From positions 4,852,347 through 4,886,255 of the forward strand of contig NZ_CP083986.1 in the NCBI RefSeq assembly GCF_020172685.1: DNA of 33,909 bases, written 5' to 3'. Shown in pieces: positions 9,818 to 17,760 of this stretch; position 1 is the stretch's first letter, and every line of letters starts with the position of its first letter. Below the pieces are notes generated by a model that worked only from the letters and a program-made list of their open reading frames with translations, was not told the origin of the DNA and made no database searches. A program made the position numbers and the translations under genes. The DNA is from [Mycobacterium] nativiensis. Its GTDB lineage: Bacteria; Actinomycetota; Actinomycetes; Mycobacteriales; Mycobacteriaceae.

Positions 9818-10483
9818 GTGCGTCCGGCTACCTTCCAGCGCGCCCGCAGCGACGAGAAGAAGCGCCAGCGGGCCGAGGCCTTGATGGAGGCGGCGCGGTC
9901 GGTGGCCTCAGAGAGCGGTGTCGCGTCGGTGACGCTGACCAAGGTCGCAAGCCGGGCCGGGGTGCACTACTCCGCGGTGCGGCGCTACTTCAGCTCGCAC
10001 AAAGAGGTGCTGCTGCGGCTGGCCGCCGAGAGCTGGGAGCGCTGGTCGGCCACGGTCTGCGCGGCGCTGAGCGAGCCCGGACCGATGACACCGGCGCGGG
10101 TCGCCGCCACCCTGACCGGCGGACTGGCCGCAGACCCGCTGTTCTGCGACATGCTGGCCAACCTGCACCTGCACCTGGAACACGAGGTCGACGCCGAGCG
10201 GGTGGTGGAGGTCCGGCGAGAGAGCACCGCGGCGGGCCTGGCCATCGCCGACGCCATCGAGCGGGCCCTGCCCGGCCTGGGCAGGGAGGGCGCGCTGGAC
10301 CTGCTGCTGGCCTCCTACTCGCTGGCGGCGCCGCTGTGGCAGATCGCCCACCCGCCGGAGGATCTCACCGACGCCTACGCGTTGGAGTCGCAGGTGCCGC
10401 CGGACTGGAATCTGGACTTCACCACCGCGCTGACCCGGCTGCTCACCGCCACCTGCGTCGGGCTGCTGAAGCCGTCAGCCTGA
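9818..10483 (+). CDS. TetR-family regulator, divergent from mmpS
   Basis: About 221 residues. The N-terminal HTH is clear: RAEALMEAARSVASESG, then VTLTKVASRAGVHYSAVRRYFSSHKEVL, the canonical TetR recognition helix and the following tyrosine-phenylalanine turn. The C-terminal half is a helical ligand-binding domain without recognisable specificity. GTG at 9818 is preferred. The alternative GTG at 9800 would start inside palindrome 2. The arrangement (TetR gene divergent from mmpS-mmpL) matches Rv0452/mmpS4-mmpL4 of M. tuberculosis, so it is inferred to repress the exporter and itself. Its 3' end overlaps polD1 by 9 bases, convergently. Confidence 0.88.
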   Translation: MRPATFQRARSDEKKRQRAEALMEAARSVASESGVASVTLTKVASRAGVHYSAVRRYFSSHKEVLLRLAAESWERWSATVCAALSEPGPMTPARVAATLTGGLAADPLFCDMLANLHLHLEHEVDAERVVEVRRESTAAGLAIADAIERALPGLGREGALDLLLASYSLAAPLWQIAHPPEDLTDAYALESQVPPDWNLDFTTALTRLLTATCVGLLKPSA

Positions 10484-11500
10484 CTTCTCCCGGCTGGGCT
10501 GCACCCGCTTGGGTTCGCCCGGCATCTTCGGATAGTTCGGCGGGTAGGGCAGGTCGCCGAGGCCGCGGGCCTCATCGGCGGCCACCAGCTCGAGCAGCGG
10601 CTCGAGGGACTGCTCGAGGTCGCCGATGGTGCGCCACGGATCGCCGCGTCGTGCGATCAGCTCGGGAACCGTGGAGATGGTGTAGTCGTCGGGGTCCGAG
10701 CCGGCCAGCTCATCCCAGGTCAGCGGGGTGGAGACGGTGGCGATCGGGGTGGCGCGCACCGAATACGCCGACGCCATGGTGCGGTCGCGGGCGTTCTGGT
10801 TGAAGTCCACGAAGATCCGCGTGCCGCGTTCTTCCTTCCACCACGACGACGTGACCGCCTCCGGCGCGCGTCGCTCGACCTCACGGGCCAGCGCGATCCC
10901 GGCCCGGCGGACCTCGATGAAGTCCCAGTCGGTCTTGATCCGCAGGTAGACGTGCAGGCCGCGGCCCCCGGACGTCTTGACGTAGCCGACCAGGCCGAGC
11001 TCGTCGAGCAGCGGGCGCAGCACCCCAAGCGCGACCGCACGGGCCTCGTCGAAGCCGGTGCCGGGCTGCGGGTCCAGGTCGATGCGCAGCTCGTCGGGGT
11101 GGTCGGTGTCACCGCAGCGCACCGGCCAGGGGTGAAAGGTGACGGTGCTCATCTGCACCGCCCACAGCACGTCGGCGGGCCGGACGACTTTGAGGACGTC
11201 GGCGGTACGGCCGGAGGGGAACGTCACCCGGCAGCTCTCCAGCGACTCGGGATGCCCCTTGGGTAGCCGCTTCTGGTAGACCTCGGGACCCTCGATGCCG
11301 TCGGGGAAGCGCTGTAGATGGGTGGGCCGATCGCGCAGCGCCTGCAGCAGTGGCCCGTCCGCGACACTGGTCACGGCCAGGTAGTAGTCGGCCAGCGCCC
11401 GCTTGGTGCCGGCCGCGCCCAATCGGGGGAAGTAGACCTTGTCGCCGCTGGTGAATCGGACGGCGGTGCCGTTGACATCCAATTCCTCGGGGCCCGCCAT
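10475..11500 (-). CDS. polD1: LigD-type AEP polymerase/primase (PolD1, Rv3730c-like)
   Basis: A 341-residue stand-alone archaeo-eukaryotic primase-type polymerase, the family that fills gaps and adds ribonucleotides during end joining and excision repair. The catalytic carboxylates are visible as RIDLDP (Asp141, Asp143) and FVDFNQN (Asp232), with the nucleotide-binding TSGGRGLHVYL (His183) between them. ATG 11500 is chosen because it sits 2 nt after the ligC stop and gives the family-like MAGPEELDVNG. The longer frame to 11683 overlaps ligC and has no merit. In M. smegmatis PolD1 pairs with LigC1; here both are adjacent, on the same strand, and probably co-transcribed. Confidence 0.92.
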   Translation of the reverse strand: MAGPEELDVNGTAVRFTSGDKVYFPRLGAAGTKRALADYYLAVTSVADGPLLQALRDRPTHLQRFPDGIEGPEVYQKRLPKGHPESLESCRVTFPSGRTADVLKVVRPADVLWAVQMSTVTFHPWPVRCGDTDHPDELRIDLDPQPGTGFDEARAVALGVLRPLLDELGLVGYVKTSGGRGLHVYLRIKTDWDFIEVRRAGIALAREVERRAPEAVTSSWWKEERGTRIFVDFNQNARDRTMASAYSVRATPIATVSTPLTWDELAGSDPDDYTISTVPELIARRGDPWRTIGDLEQSLEPLLELVAADEARGLGDLPYPPNYPKMPGEPKRVQPSREKSG

Positions 11501-11502
11501 CG

Positions 11503-12537
11503 TCAGGGCTCCAGCACGTCGGCGAGGTCGTAGTTCAGCGGTACATCGAGCTGGTCGAAGGTGCAGCCGGCCGGATCGCGGTCGGGACGCCACCGCAGCA
11601 GCTTCACCGTGTGCCGGAAGCGGCTGCCCTCCATCTGGTCGTAGGCGAACTCGGCGACGCGTTCGGGCCGGATCGGGACCCACTGCTTATCGGCCGCGGA
11701 GTTCCACCGGCTGGCCTCGCCGTCGCGGACCTCACCGAGACGCAGCGGTTCCAGCTCGGCCAGGAGCTTGAGCCGGTCCGCGTCGGTGAACGCCGAGGAG
11801 CCGCCGACCATCATCAGTTCGCCGTCGGGGCGGTACAGGCCCAGCAGCAGCGAGCCGATGCCGACGCCGCTCTTGTGGATGCGGTAGCCCATCACCACGC
11901 AGTCGGCGTCGCGCTGGTGTTTGACCTTGACCATGTCGCGCTTGCCGGGCAGGTAGGGCCCGTCGGTCCGCTTGGCGACGACCCCGTCCAGCCCGGCCCC
12001 CTCGAACGTGGTGAGCCAGCGGGTGGCCAGTTCGGGGTCGGCGGTGGCGCGGGTGACGTGGCAGCTGCGGCCACCGGTCATCAGGGTGGCCAGCGCCTCC
12101 CGGCGCACCCGGAACGGCTCGTCGAGCAGCGACTCCGAACCGGTGGCCAACGCGTCGAAACCGATGAACTGCGCCGGGGTCTGCTCGGCCAGCATCTGCA
12201 CCCGGCTCTGAGCGGGATGAATCCGCTGACTCAGCGACTCCCAGTCCAGCCGGGTCCGTCCGCCGATCTGCCGCGGCACCACCACCTCGCCGTCGAGCAC
12301 GCAGCGCGGGGCGATCTCGGCGCGCAGCGCCTCCAGCAGTTCCGGGAAGTAGCGGCCCAGGGGTTTGCCGGTACGGGACTGCAGCAGCACGTCGTCGCCG
12401 TCGCGGAACACGATGGCGCGAAAGCCGTCCCACTTGGGTTCATAGGACCAGGCTCCGGGCGCCCCGGCGTCGCCGGGCACCTTGGCCGCCGCCTTGGCGA
12501 GCATCGGATCCACCGGCGGGGCCACGGGCAGGTCCAT
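11503..12537 (-). CDS. ligC: ATP-dependent DNA ligase LigC
   Basis: A 344-residue nucleotidyltransferase ligase. It has motif I EPKWDGFR with the adenylated Lys35, motif III-like FIGFDALA, motif IV LDGVVAKR and motif V MVKVKH, followed by an OB fold with SRFRHTVKLLRWRPDR. The protein is short and lacks polymerase or phosphoesterase domains, as expected for LigC, a backup ligase acting in non-homologous end joining and base-excision repair. The start at ATG 12537 (MDLPVAPPVDPML) is preferred because M. tuberculosis LigC begins the same way; the frame extends to 12582. Its stop is 2 nt from the polD1 start, implying coupled expression. Confidence 0.93.
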   Translation of the reverse strand: MDLPVAPPVDPMLAKAAAKVPGDAGAPGAWSYEPKWDGFRAIVFRDGDDVLLQSRTGKPLGRYFPELLEALRAEIAPRCVLDGEVVVPRQIGGRTRLDWESLSQRIHPAQSRVQMLAEQTPAQFIGFDALATGSESLLDEPFRVRREALATLMTGGRSCHVTRATADPELATRWLTTFEGAGLDGVVAKRTDGPYLPGKRDMVKVKHQRDADCVVMGYRIHKSGVGIGSLLLGLYRPDGELMMVGGSSAFTDADRLKLLAELEPLRLGEVRDGEASRWNSAADKQWVPIRPERVAEFAYDQMEGSRFRHTVKLLRWRPDRDPAGCTFDQLDVPLNYDLADVLEP

Positions 12538-12592
12538 GGTGTCCATCATGGATGCTGCGGTCTCATCTGTCACAGAAGCCACGGCGTGACGA

Positions 12593-13498
12593 TCACCGGC
12601 GCAGGAACTCCACGATGTGGCGGGCCAGTTCCTCGCCGGCGTCCTCCTGCAGGAAGTGCCCGGCGTCGTGGATCACCGGGTGCGCGCGGCCGTGGGCGCC
12701 ACGCATCTCGCGTTGGAAGATCGGCGCCATCGCCCCGGTGATCGGGTCGCCGTCGCTGAACGCCACCAGCATCGGGGTGTCCGAGGCGCACAGCGCGGCC
12801 CACGCCGCCCGGTTGGCCGGCGCGGCGGCGTCCTCCGGGGTGGTCGGGATCAGCGAGGGCATGGTCCGCGGTCCGACGCAGTAGCTGTCGTCGGGGAACG
12901 GGGCGTCGTAGCCGGCCCGCACCGCATCACCCATCGGCTGGCGGCACCCGGACTGCACGAACCAGCCGACGTCGATCGTCGGCGCGGTCTGGATCGCCTC
13001 GCGGAAGCGCCACCAGATTTCCGGCATCGGGATGTCGCCGGTGGGCAGCCCGGTGTTGGCGACGACGACGCGGGCGAACCGGTCCGGGTTCTCGGCGACC
13101 AGCCGCAGTCCGATCAGCCCGCCCCAGTCCTGGCCGACCAGGGTCACCCGCTGCAGGTCGAGGACGTCGAACGCCAGCGCCCGCATCCATTCCACGTGCC
13201 GGGCGTAGGTGTGGTCGTCGGCACTGGTCGGCTTGTCGGATCGGCCGAACCCGACCAGGTCCGGACAGATGACCCGGTACCCGGCCTCGGCCAGGATCGG
13301 CATCATCTTGCGGTACAGATACGACCACGACGGCTCGCCGTGCAGCATCAGGATCGGGTCGCCGTCTTCGGGACCGTCCTGCACCCAGGCCACGCGCAGC
13401 GTGCCTCCGTCATCGTCATCGATCTCGCAGAACTGGGGCGGGTAGGCGAAATCCGGTAGGCCGTCGAACCTGTCATCCGGGGTGCGCAGAGTCTGCAT
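12593..13498 (-). CDS. Haloalkane dehalogenase (alpha/beta hydrolase, subfamily I)
   Basis: A 301-residue enzyme of the family that hydrolyses carbon-halogen bonds to alcohols plus halide. The nucleophile elbow is VGQDWGG with Asp124 and the halide-binding Trp125. The oxyanion/halide segment is LHGEPSWSYLYRKM (Glu55). The catalytic acid is probably Asp251 in SDGDPITG and the base His281 in DAGHFLQEDAG. HGEP and the order Asp-His-Asp place it with subfamily I, and it resembles Rv2296 of M. tuberculosis. The start is ATG 13498. The substrate cannot be read from the sequence. It is divergent from the DUF302 gene across a 77-bp gap. Confidence 0.92.
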   Translation of the reverse strand: MQTLRTPDDRFDGLPDFAYPPQFCEIDDDDGGTLRVAWVQDGPEDGDPILMLHGEPSWSYLYRKMMPILAEAGYRVICPDLVGFGRSDKPTSADDHTYARHVEWMRALAFDVLDLQRVTLVGQDWGGLIGLRLVAENPDRFARVVVANTGLPTGDIPMPEIWWRFREAIQTAPTIDVGWFVQSGCRQPMGDAVRAGYDAPFPDDSYCVGPRTMPSLIPTTPEDAAAPANRAAWAALCASDTPMLVAFSDGDPITGAMAPIFQREMRGAHGRAHPVIHDAGHFLQEDAGEELARHIVEFLRR

Positions 13499-13520
13499 TA
13501 CGTGACGATACCGCGCGGGT

Positions 13521-13538
13521 ATATACCCCCGGGGGTGT
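13521..13538. promoter_or_regulatory. CsoR/CstR-like palindrome before the DUF302 gene
   Basis: ATATACCCCCGGGGGTGT is a near-perfect palindrome built on five C then five G flanked by TA/TG. Operators of the CsoR/RcnR/CstR family have this TACCCC-GGGGTA pattern. It lies 38 bp before the DUF302 start, with a possible -10 (TAAACT, 13545-13550) just downstream. No CsoR-family gene is present in the window, so the regulator would act from elsewhere. Confidence 0.5.
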
Positions 13539-13575
13539 CCGTGGTAAACTGCGATCAGCCGATGAAGGAGGACTC

Positions 13576-13992
13576 ATGACCGTCGCGATGAGCACATCGG
13601 TGACCGGAGCCGATTTCGACACGGTCACCGCCAAGACACGAGAGATTTTGAAGGACAATGGTTTCGGCGTCCTGACCGAAATCGACATGCAGGCAACTCT
13701 CAAGGCCAAGCTGGGCGAGGACATGGAGCGCTACCTGATCCTGGGCGCCTGCAACCCGCCGCTGGCGCACCGGGCCGTGACGGCCGAGAAGCGCATCGGA
13801 GTGCTGCTGCCGTGCAACGTCGTGGTCCGCGAAGATCCGCAGGACCCGGCGACGGTGCACGTCGAGGCGATGAACCCGCAGCTGATGGCCCAGGTGATCG
13901 ACAATCCGGCACTGGCTGCGATCGCCGACGAGGTGACCGAGAAGATCCGGAATGTCGTCGATACTCTGGCTGATGCATTGCGCACCGCCTGA
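13576..13992 (+). CDS. DUF302 domain protein
   Basis: A 138-residue protein almost entirely occupied by a DUF302 fold: the run AKTREILKDNGFGVLTEIDMQATLKAK, then LGACNPPLAHRAV with Cys59 and GVLLPCNVVV with Cys80. DUF302 proteins are small cytoplasmic or exported proteins, often near sulfur- or copper-responsive regulators; their biochemical role is not established. The start is secure: AAGGAGG at 13565-13571 is the strongest ribosome site in the window. The gene is followed 12 nt later by the Cys-rich protein and preceded by a CsoR-like palindrome, so a thiol, persulfide or metal stress role is inferred. Confidence 0.9.
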   Translation: MTVAMSTSVTGADFDTVTAKTREILKDNGFGVLTEIDMQATLKAKLGEDMERYLILGACNPPLAHRAVTAEKRIGVLLPCNVVVREDPQDPATVHVEAMNPQLMAQVIDNPALAAIADEVTEKIRNVVDTLADALRTA

Positions 13993-14004
13993 GAGGAACC
14001 GTTG

Positions 14005-14163
14005 ATGTGCTACCCCGTGCCCTGTCGGGTCTGCGGCAAGACAACCTGGGACGGCTGCGGCGATCACATCGCCGACGTACGTGCGCAGGTACCGCCCGAG
14101 CAGTGGTGTGAGGGGCATCCCGAGCAGCAGCAACCCCGGTCGCGTTCCTGGTTTAGGCGTTAG
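14005..14163 (+). CDS. 52-residue cysteine-rich protein paired with DUF302
   Basis: A small gene starting at ATG 14005 with GAGAGGAA (13991-13998) as ribosome site. The protein begins MCYPVPCRVCGKTTWDGCG and has Cys2, Cys7, Cys10, Cys18 and Cys35 with nearby His21 and His38, a zinc-ribbon or metal/persulfide-binding layout. It ends in an Arg/Gln-rich tail. I believe similar short proteins occur in other bacteria, but no function is known to me. It lies 12 nt after the DUF302 gene and overlaps the convergent WS/DGAT stop by 3-4 bases. The Cys spacing and strong ribosome site argue that it is real. Confidence 0.75.
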   Translation: MCYPVPCRVCGKTTWDGCGDHIADVRAQVPPEQWCEGHPEQQQPRSRSWFRR

Positions 14164-15521
14164 GCAACGCCCACGGCGCGTTCCAGCTCCTCCAGCGCGG
14201 TGTCCAGGTGGCCCAGTAGCCGTTGCAGGTGCGGGACCGAACGCCGACAGCCCACCAGTCCGAAGTCGAGGTTTCCGGCGTTGCTGACCACGGTCATGTT
14301 CAGTGCCTGCCCGTCGAGGGCGATCGACAGCGGATAGTTGCCGTCCAGGCGGGCGCCCCGCCAGTACAGCGGCTCGGCCGGGCCCGGCACGTTGGAGATC
14401 ACGATGTTGAACGGCGGACGCGCCGACGAGACGAAGCCGGGAACGGCCGCCAGGGCCAATGGGGCCATGTTGGCCGCCGACAGGGCCAGCGCCTGGGTGC
14501 GCGGCAGCTCGCTGAACACCTTCTTGTTGCGGCGCATCGACTCGCTGATGGTCTCCAACCGCTGCGCCGGGTCCTTGAGATCGGTGGCCAGGTTGCACAG
14601 GATGGTGCCCACCATATTGCCGCCGGAATCGGCATCGGCTTCGGTGCGCAGGCTCACCGGAACCATCGCCACCAGCGGATGGTCCGGCAACGCGTGGAGC
14701 TCGTCGAGGTAGGCGCGCAGCGCCCCGGCGCACATGGCGAGCACCACGTCGTTGACGGTCACCCCGGCGGCCCGCTTGATCTCGATGACACGGGCCACCG
14801 GCCAGGACTGCGCCGCGCACCGGCGCGCCCCACCGATCTTGACGTTGAGCATGGTCCGCGGCGCTTCGAACGGCAGCGTCAGCTGCTGTTCCAGCAGAGC
14901 CGCACGCGCCAGTTTCACCGTCGACGGGCCGAGCGCCGCAACGCTTTTCGCCAGATCGGTCAGCTCCCGCAGCCGCGACGGGGCATCGGGGCGCCGGCGC
15001 GACGGCGGCGGCAGGGTCCACGGGGTGCGCAGTTCCGACTCGCGCGGATCGACCGACAGGGTGCGACTCAGCAGCCGCAGCAGCGAGACCCCGTCGATCA
15101 GCGAGTGGTGGATCTTGACGTAGACCGCGAACCGGCCGTCGTTGAGGCCCTCCACCAGCTGGGCTTCCCACAGCGGACGGTGCCGGTCGAGCAGGCTGCC
15201 GTGCAGCAGTGAGGTCAGCTCCAACAGGTCGCGGACCCGGCCCGGCACCGGCAGCGCCGAACGCCGCATGTGGTACTCGATGTCGACCTCGTCGTCGAAG
15301 GCCCAACCCACGTTCGCGATCCCGCCGAGCAGCGTCGCGGGGCGCTTCCGGAAGGCGGGCTGCAGGTCCCGGGCGGCCAGCAGTCCCTGGTAGATCTCGC
15401 CGACGAACTCCGGTCCGGCACCCTCGGGCGGCTCGAACAGCATCAGACCGCCGACATGCATGGGATGCTCGCGCGTCTCGCCCAGCAGGAATACCGAATC
15501 GAGAGGTGACATCAGCTGCAT
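14160..15521 (-). CDS. WS/DGAT acyltransferase (wax ester / triacylglycerol synthase family)
   Basis: A 453-residue membrane-associated acyltransferase that transfers acyl from acyl-CoA to diacylglycerol or fatty alcohol for storage lipid. The catalytic HHxxxDG motif is KIHHSLIDGVSL (His138, His139, Asp143, Gly144). It opens with MSPLDSVFLL, has PLWEAQLVEGL upstream of the motif, and further C-terminal NDVVLAMCAGALR and the family block NVVISNVPGP-like NIVISNVPGPAEPLYWRGA. The length is typical. Position near polD1/ligC corresponds to Rv3734c (tgs2) in M. tuberculosis, although paralogs are many. It starts at ATG 15521 or at ATG 15512 (MSPLDSV). Confidence 0.92.
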   Translation of the reverse strand: MQLMSPLDSVFLLGETREHPMHVGGLMLFEPPEGAGPEFVGEIYQGLLAARDLQPAFRKRPATLLGGIANVGWAFDDEVDIEYHMRRSALPVPGRVRDLLELTSLLHGSLLDRHRPLWEAQLVEGLNDGRFAVYVKIHHSLIDGVSLLRLLSRTLSVDPRESELRTPWTLPPPSRRRPDAPSRLRELTDLAKSVAALGPSTVKLARAALLEQQLTLPFEAPRTMLNVKIGGARRCAAQSWPVARVIEIKRAAGVTVNDVVLAMCAGALRAYLDELHALPDHPLVAMVPVSLRTEADADSGGNMVGTILCNLATDLKDPAQRLETISESMRRNKKVFSELPRTQALALSAANMAPLALAAVPGFVSSARPPFNIVISNVPGPAEPLYWRGARLDGNYPLSIALDGQALNMTVVSNAGNLDFGLVGCRRSVPHLQRLLGHLDTALEELERAVGVA

Positions 15522-15570
15522 CGATCTATTAGACCTCGGCGGACACGCCGACGCTTGCTAGGCTTTTGCG

Positions 15571-16302
15571 GTGCGTCGCCGGATCGTCGTATCTCTCGCC
15601 TCGGCCGCGTGCTTCGTGGCAGCCAGTGTCGTCGCGCCGCTCTCTCCCGCCGACCCCGGTGTGGCCGGCAAGACGGTGTTTTTAGACCCCGGGCACAGCG
15701 GGGCCAACGACGCATCGATCGCTCGCCAGGTACCCAACGGGCGCGGCGGCACCAAGCCGTGTCAGACCAGCGGCACCGCTTCCGACGACGGCTACCCCGA
15801 GCACAGCCTGACCTGGGATGTGACCAATCGGATCCGGGCGGCCCTGGACGAGTTGGGGGTGCACACCGAACTCTCGCGTGCCGATGACACCTCGGTGGGT
15901 CCGTGCATCGACGCACGGGCCGCCGCAGCCAATGCCGCGCACCCGGACGCGATCGTGTCCATCCACGCCGACGGCGCGCCCGCGTCGGGCCGCGGATTTC
16001 ACGTCAACTACTCCAGCCCGCCGCTGGGCGACGCCCAGTCCGGCCCGGCGATGCAATTGGCCCGCGCTGTCCGGGATTCGTTGGCCGCCGCGGGAATTCC
16101 CGAATCCAGCTACCTCGGCACCGACGGCTTGTACGGGCGGGCGGATCTGGCCGGGCTGAACCTGGCCGAATATCCCGCGGTGCTGGTCGAACTGGGCAAC
16201 ATGCGCAACGCCGACGACGCGGCGCAACTGGGAAGCCCCGACGGCCGGGCCCGGTACGCCGCCGCCGTCACCAATGGGATCGTCGCTTTCTTGAGCGGGT
16301 AA
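15571..16302 (+). CDS. ami1: N-acetylmuramoyl-L-alanine amidase, Ami1 (Rv3717) type
   Basis: A 243-residue Amidase_3 enzyme that cuts the muramic acid-L-alanine amide of peptidoglycan during cell separation. An N-terminal signal peptide (about residues 1-27) precedes VFLDPGHSG with zinc ligand His42, PEHSL with Glu77, SIHAD with His132 and the catalytic Glu207 in VELGNMRN. Cys64 and Cys112 can form the disulphide known in Rv3717. Residue spacing equals the Rv3717 set (35/70/125/200) with a constant offset of 7. The start is GTG 15571; TAGGCT (15559-15564) is a possible -10, so the mRNA may be leaderless. It is the first gene of an operon with the metallopeptidase lipoprotein, 2 nt downstream. 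Confidence 0.93.
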   Translation: MRRRIVVSLASAACFVAASVVAPLSPADPGVAGKTVFLDPGHSGANDASIARQVPNGRGGTKPCQTSGTASDDGYPEHSLTWDVTNRIRAALDELGVHTELSRADDTSVGPCIDARAAAANAAHPDAIVSIHADGAPASGRGFHVNYSSPPLGDAQSGPAMQLARAVRDSLAAAGIPESSYLGTDGLYGRADLAGLNLAEYPAVLVELGNMRNADDAAQLGSPDGRARYAAAVTNGIVAFLSG

Positions 16303-16304
16303 CC

Positions 16305-17747
16305 ATGTCGCGCAAGGTTTTCGCCCTGACCTGCCTGATGTTGGCGTTGGCCGGCTGCGCCGACAGCACCCCCACGGTGGTGGCCGGCCACGCGGTGTCG
16401 ATGTTGTATGACCCGGGCCGGGTCGGTGGATTGCCGGTGTCAGAAGGACCCAGTGGGCCGCGCGGTGACCTGCCGCCGGTCACCCCGAGGGTGGCCGGCA
16501 GCGACGGCGGGGAGATCGACCGGTTGTCACTGCTGGCGATCGACGACGTCGAGGAGTTCTGGACCCAGCACTACGCCCAGTCCCTGCGTGGGACCTTCAA
16601 ACCGGTGTCGGCACTGGTCTCCTATGCCTCGACCGACCCGAACACCCCGCAGGTGTGCGGCGCCGACGTCTACCAGCTGCCGAACGCGATGTACTGCCGA
16701 CGGATGGACACGATGGCCTGGGATCGGGCCAAGTTCATGCCGACGGCCCGAAAGTATTTCGGCGACATGGCGATCAACGGGACACTGGCCCACGAGTACG
16801 GGCATGCCCTGCAGAACATGGCCGACATCGTGAGCCCGCTGACCCGAACCCTGGTGCGTGAGCAACAGGCCGACTGTTTCGCCGGGGTGTACCTGCAGTG
16901 GGTGGCGTCAGGCGGTTCGTCGCGCAACCGGCTCAGCACCGGCGACGGGCTCAATCATGTGCTGGCCGGGCTGATCGTGATCCGCGACCCGGTCTCGACC
17001 TTCGACAACCCGATCTCGATCTCCGACGAGCACGGCACCGCCCTGGACCGAATCGGCGCGTTCCAGACCGGCTTCGACGGCGGCGCGGAGATGTGCGCCG
17101 AGATCGACATGGGTGAGATCCGCAAGCGGCGAGGGAATCTGCCGCGCTCGCTGTTCGATTCGGAGAATCCGCAGAGCGACATCACGCTCGACGAGCCCGT
17201 GTTGGCCACCCTGATGGAGCAACTGGGCCAGATCTTCAACCCGGCCAACCCGCCGAGCCTGTCCACATCGGCGGCTCGCTGCGCAAACGGCCGTCAGCCC
17301 GATCCGGTGGCGTACTGCCCGGAGTCCAACACCGTGATCGTCGATCTGCCCGAGCTGCAGGCGATGAGCGCACCGTCGGATCAGTCGACGCTTGCCCTTC
17401 CGCAGGGCGACAACACCGGACTGTCGGCCGTCACGTCGCGCTACGCGCTGGGCGTCGAACGCGAACGCGGGGTCAGGCTGGACTCGGCGTCGGCGGCGCT
17501 GCGCACCGCGTGCCTGACCGGCGTGGCCCAGCGCCGGATGGCCGAGCCCATGACGTTGCCCTCCGGTGGTGACGGTCTGATGCTGGCCGGTGGCGATCTC
17601 GACGAGGCCGTGACCGGGCTGCTGATGAACGGCGTGGTGGCCAGCGACGTCAATGCCGACACCGTGCCGGCCGGCTTCACCCGGATCCTGGCGTTCCGCT
17701 CCGGGCTGCACGGCGACATCGACGGATGCTTCGGGCGGTTCCCGTGA
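16305..17747 (+). CDS. Lipoprotein neutral zinc metallopeptidase (LpqM-like)
   Basis: A 480-residue exported lipoprotein. The signal peptide ends in the lipobox LALAGC with lipidated Cys18. The zincin motif is LAHEYGHALQ (His163, Glu164, His167), and REQQADCFAG about 22 residues later supplies the third ligand Glu. This is the 'neutral zinc metallopeptidase' pattern with a cysteine-containing C-terminal domain. It resembles LpqM, a mycobacterial lipoprotein metalloproteinase required for conjugal DNA transfer in M. smegmatis. The start at ATG 16305 is 2 nt after the amidase stop, so expression is probably coupled. Its likely site is the outer face of the plasma membrane; the substrate is unknown. 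Confidence 0.9.
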   Translation: MSRKVFALTCLMLALAGCADSTPTVVAGHAVSMLYDPGRVGGLPVSEGPSGPRGDLPPVTPRVAGSDGGEIDRLSLLAIDDVEEFWTQHYAQSLRGTFKPVSALVSYASTDPNTPQVCGADVYQLPNAMYCRRMDTMAWDRAKFMPTARKYFGDMAINGTLAHEYGHALQNMADIVSPLTRTLVREQQADCFAGVYLQWVASGGSSRNRLSTGDGLNHVLAGLIVIRDPVSTFDNPISISDEHGTALDRIGAFQTGFDGGAEMCAEIDMGEIRKRRGNLPRSLFDSENPQSDITLDEPVLATLMEQLGQIFNPANPPSLSTSAARCANGRQPDPVAYCPESNTVIVDLPELQAMSAPSDQSTLALPQGDNTGLSAVTSRYALGVERERGVRLDSASAALRTACLTGVAQRRMAEPMTLPSGGDGLMLAGGDLDEAVTGLLMNGVVASDVNADTVPAGFTRILAFRSGLHGDIDGCFGRFP

Positions 17748-17760
17748 CCAGTGAGCTGCC

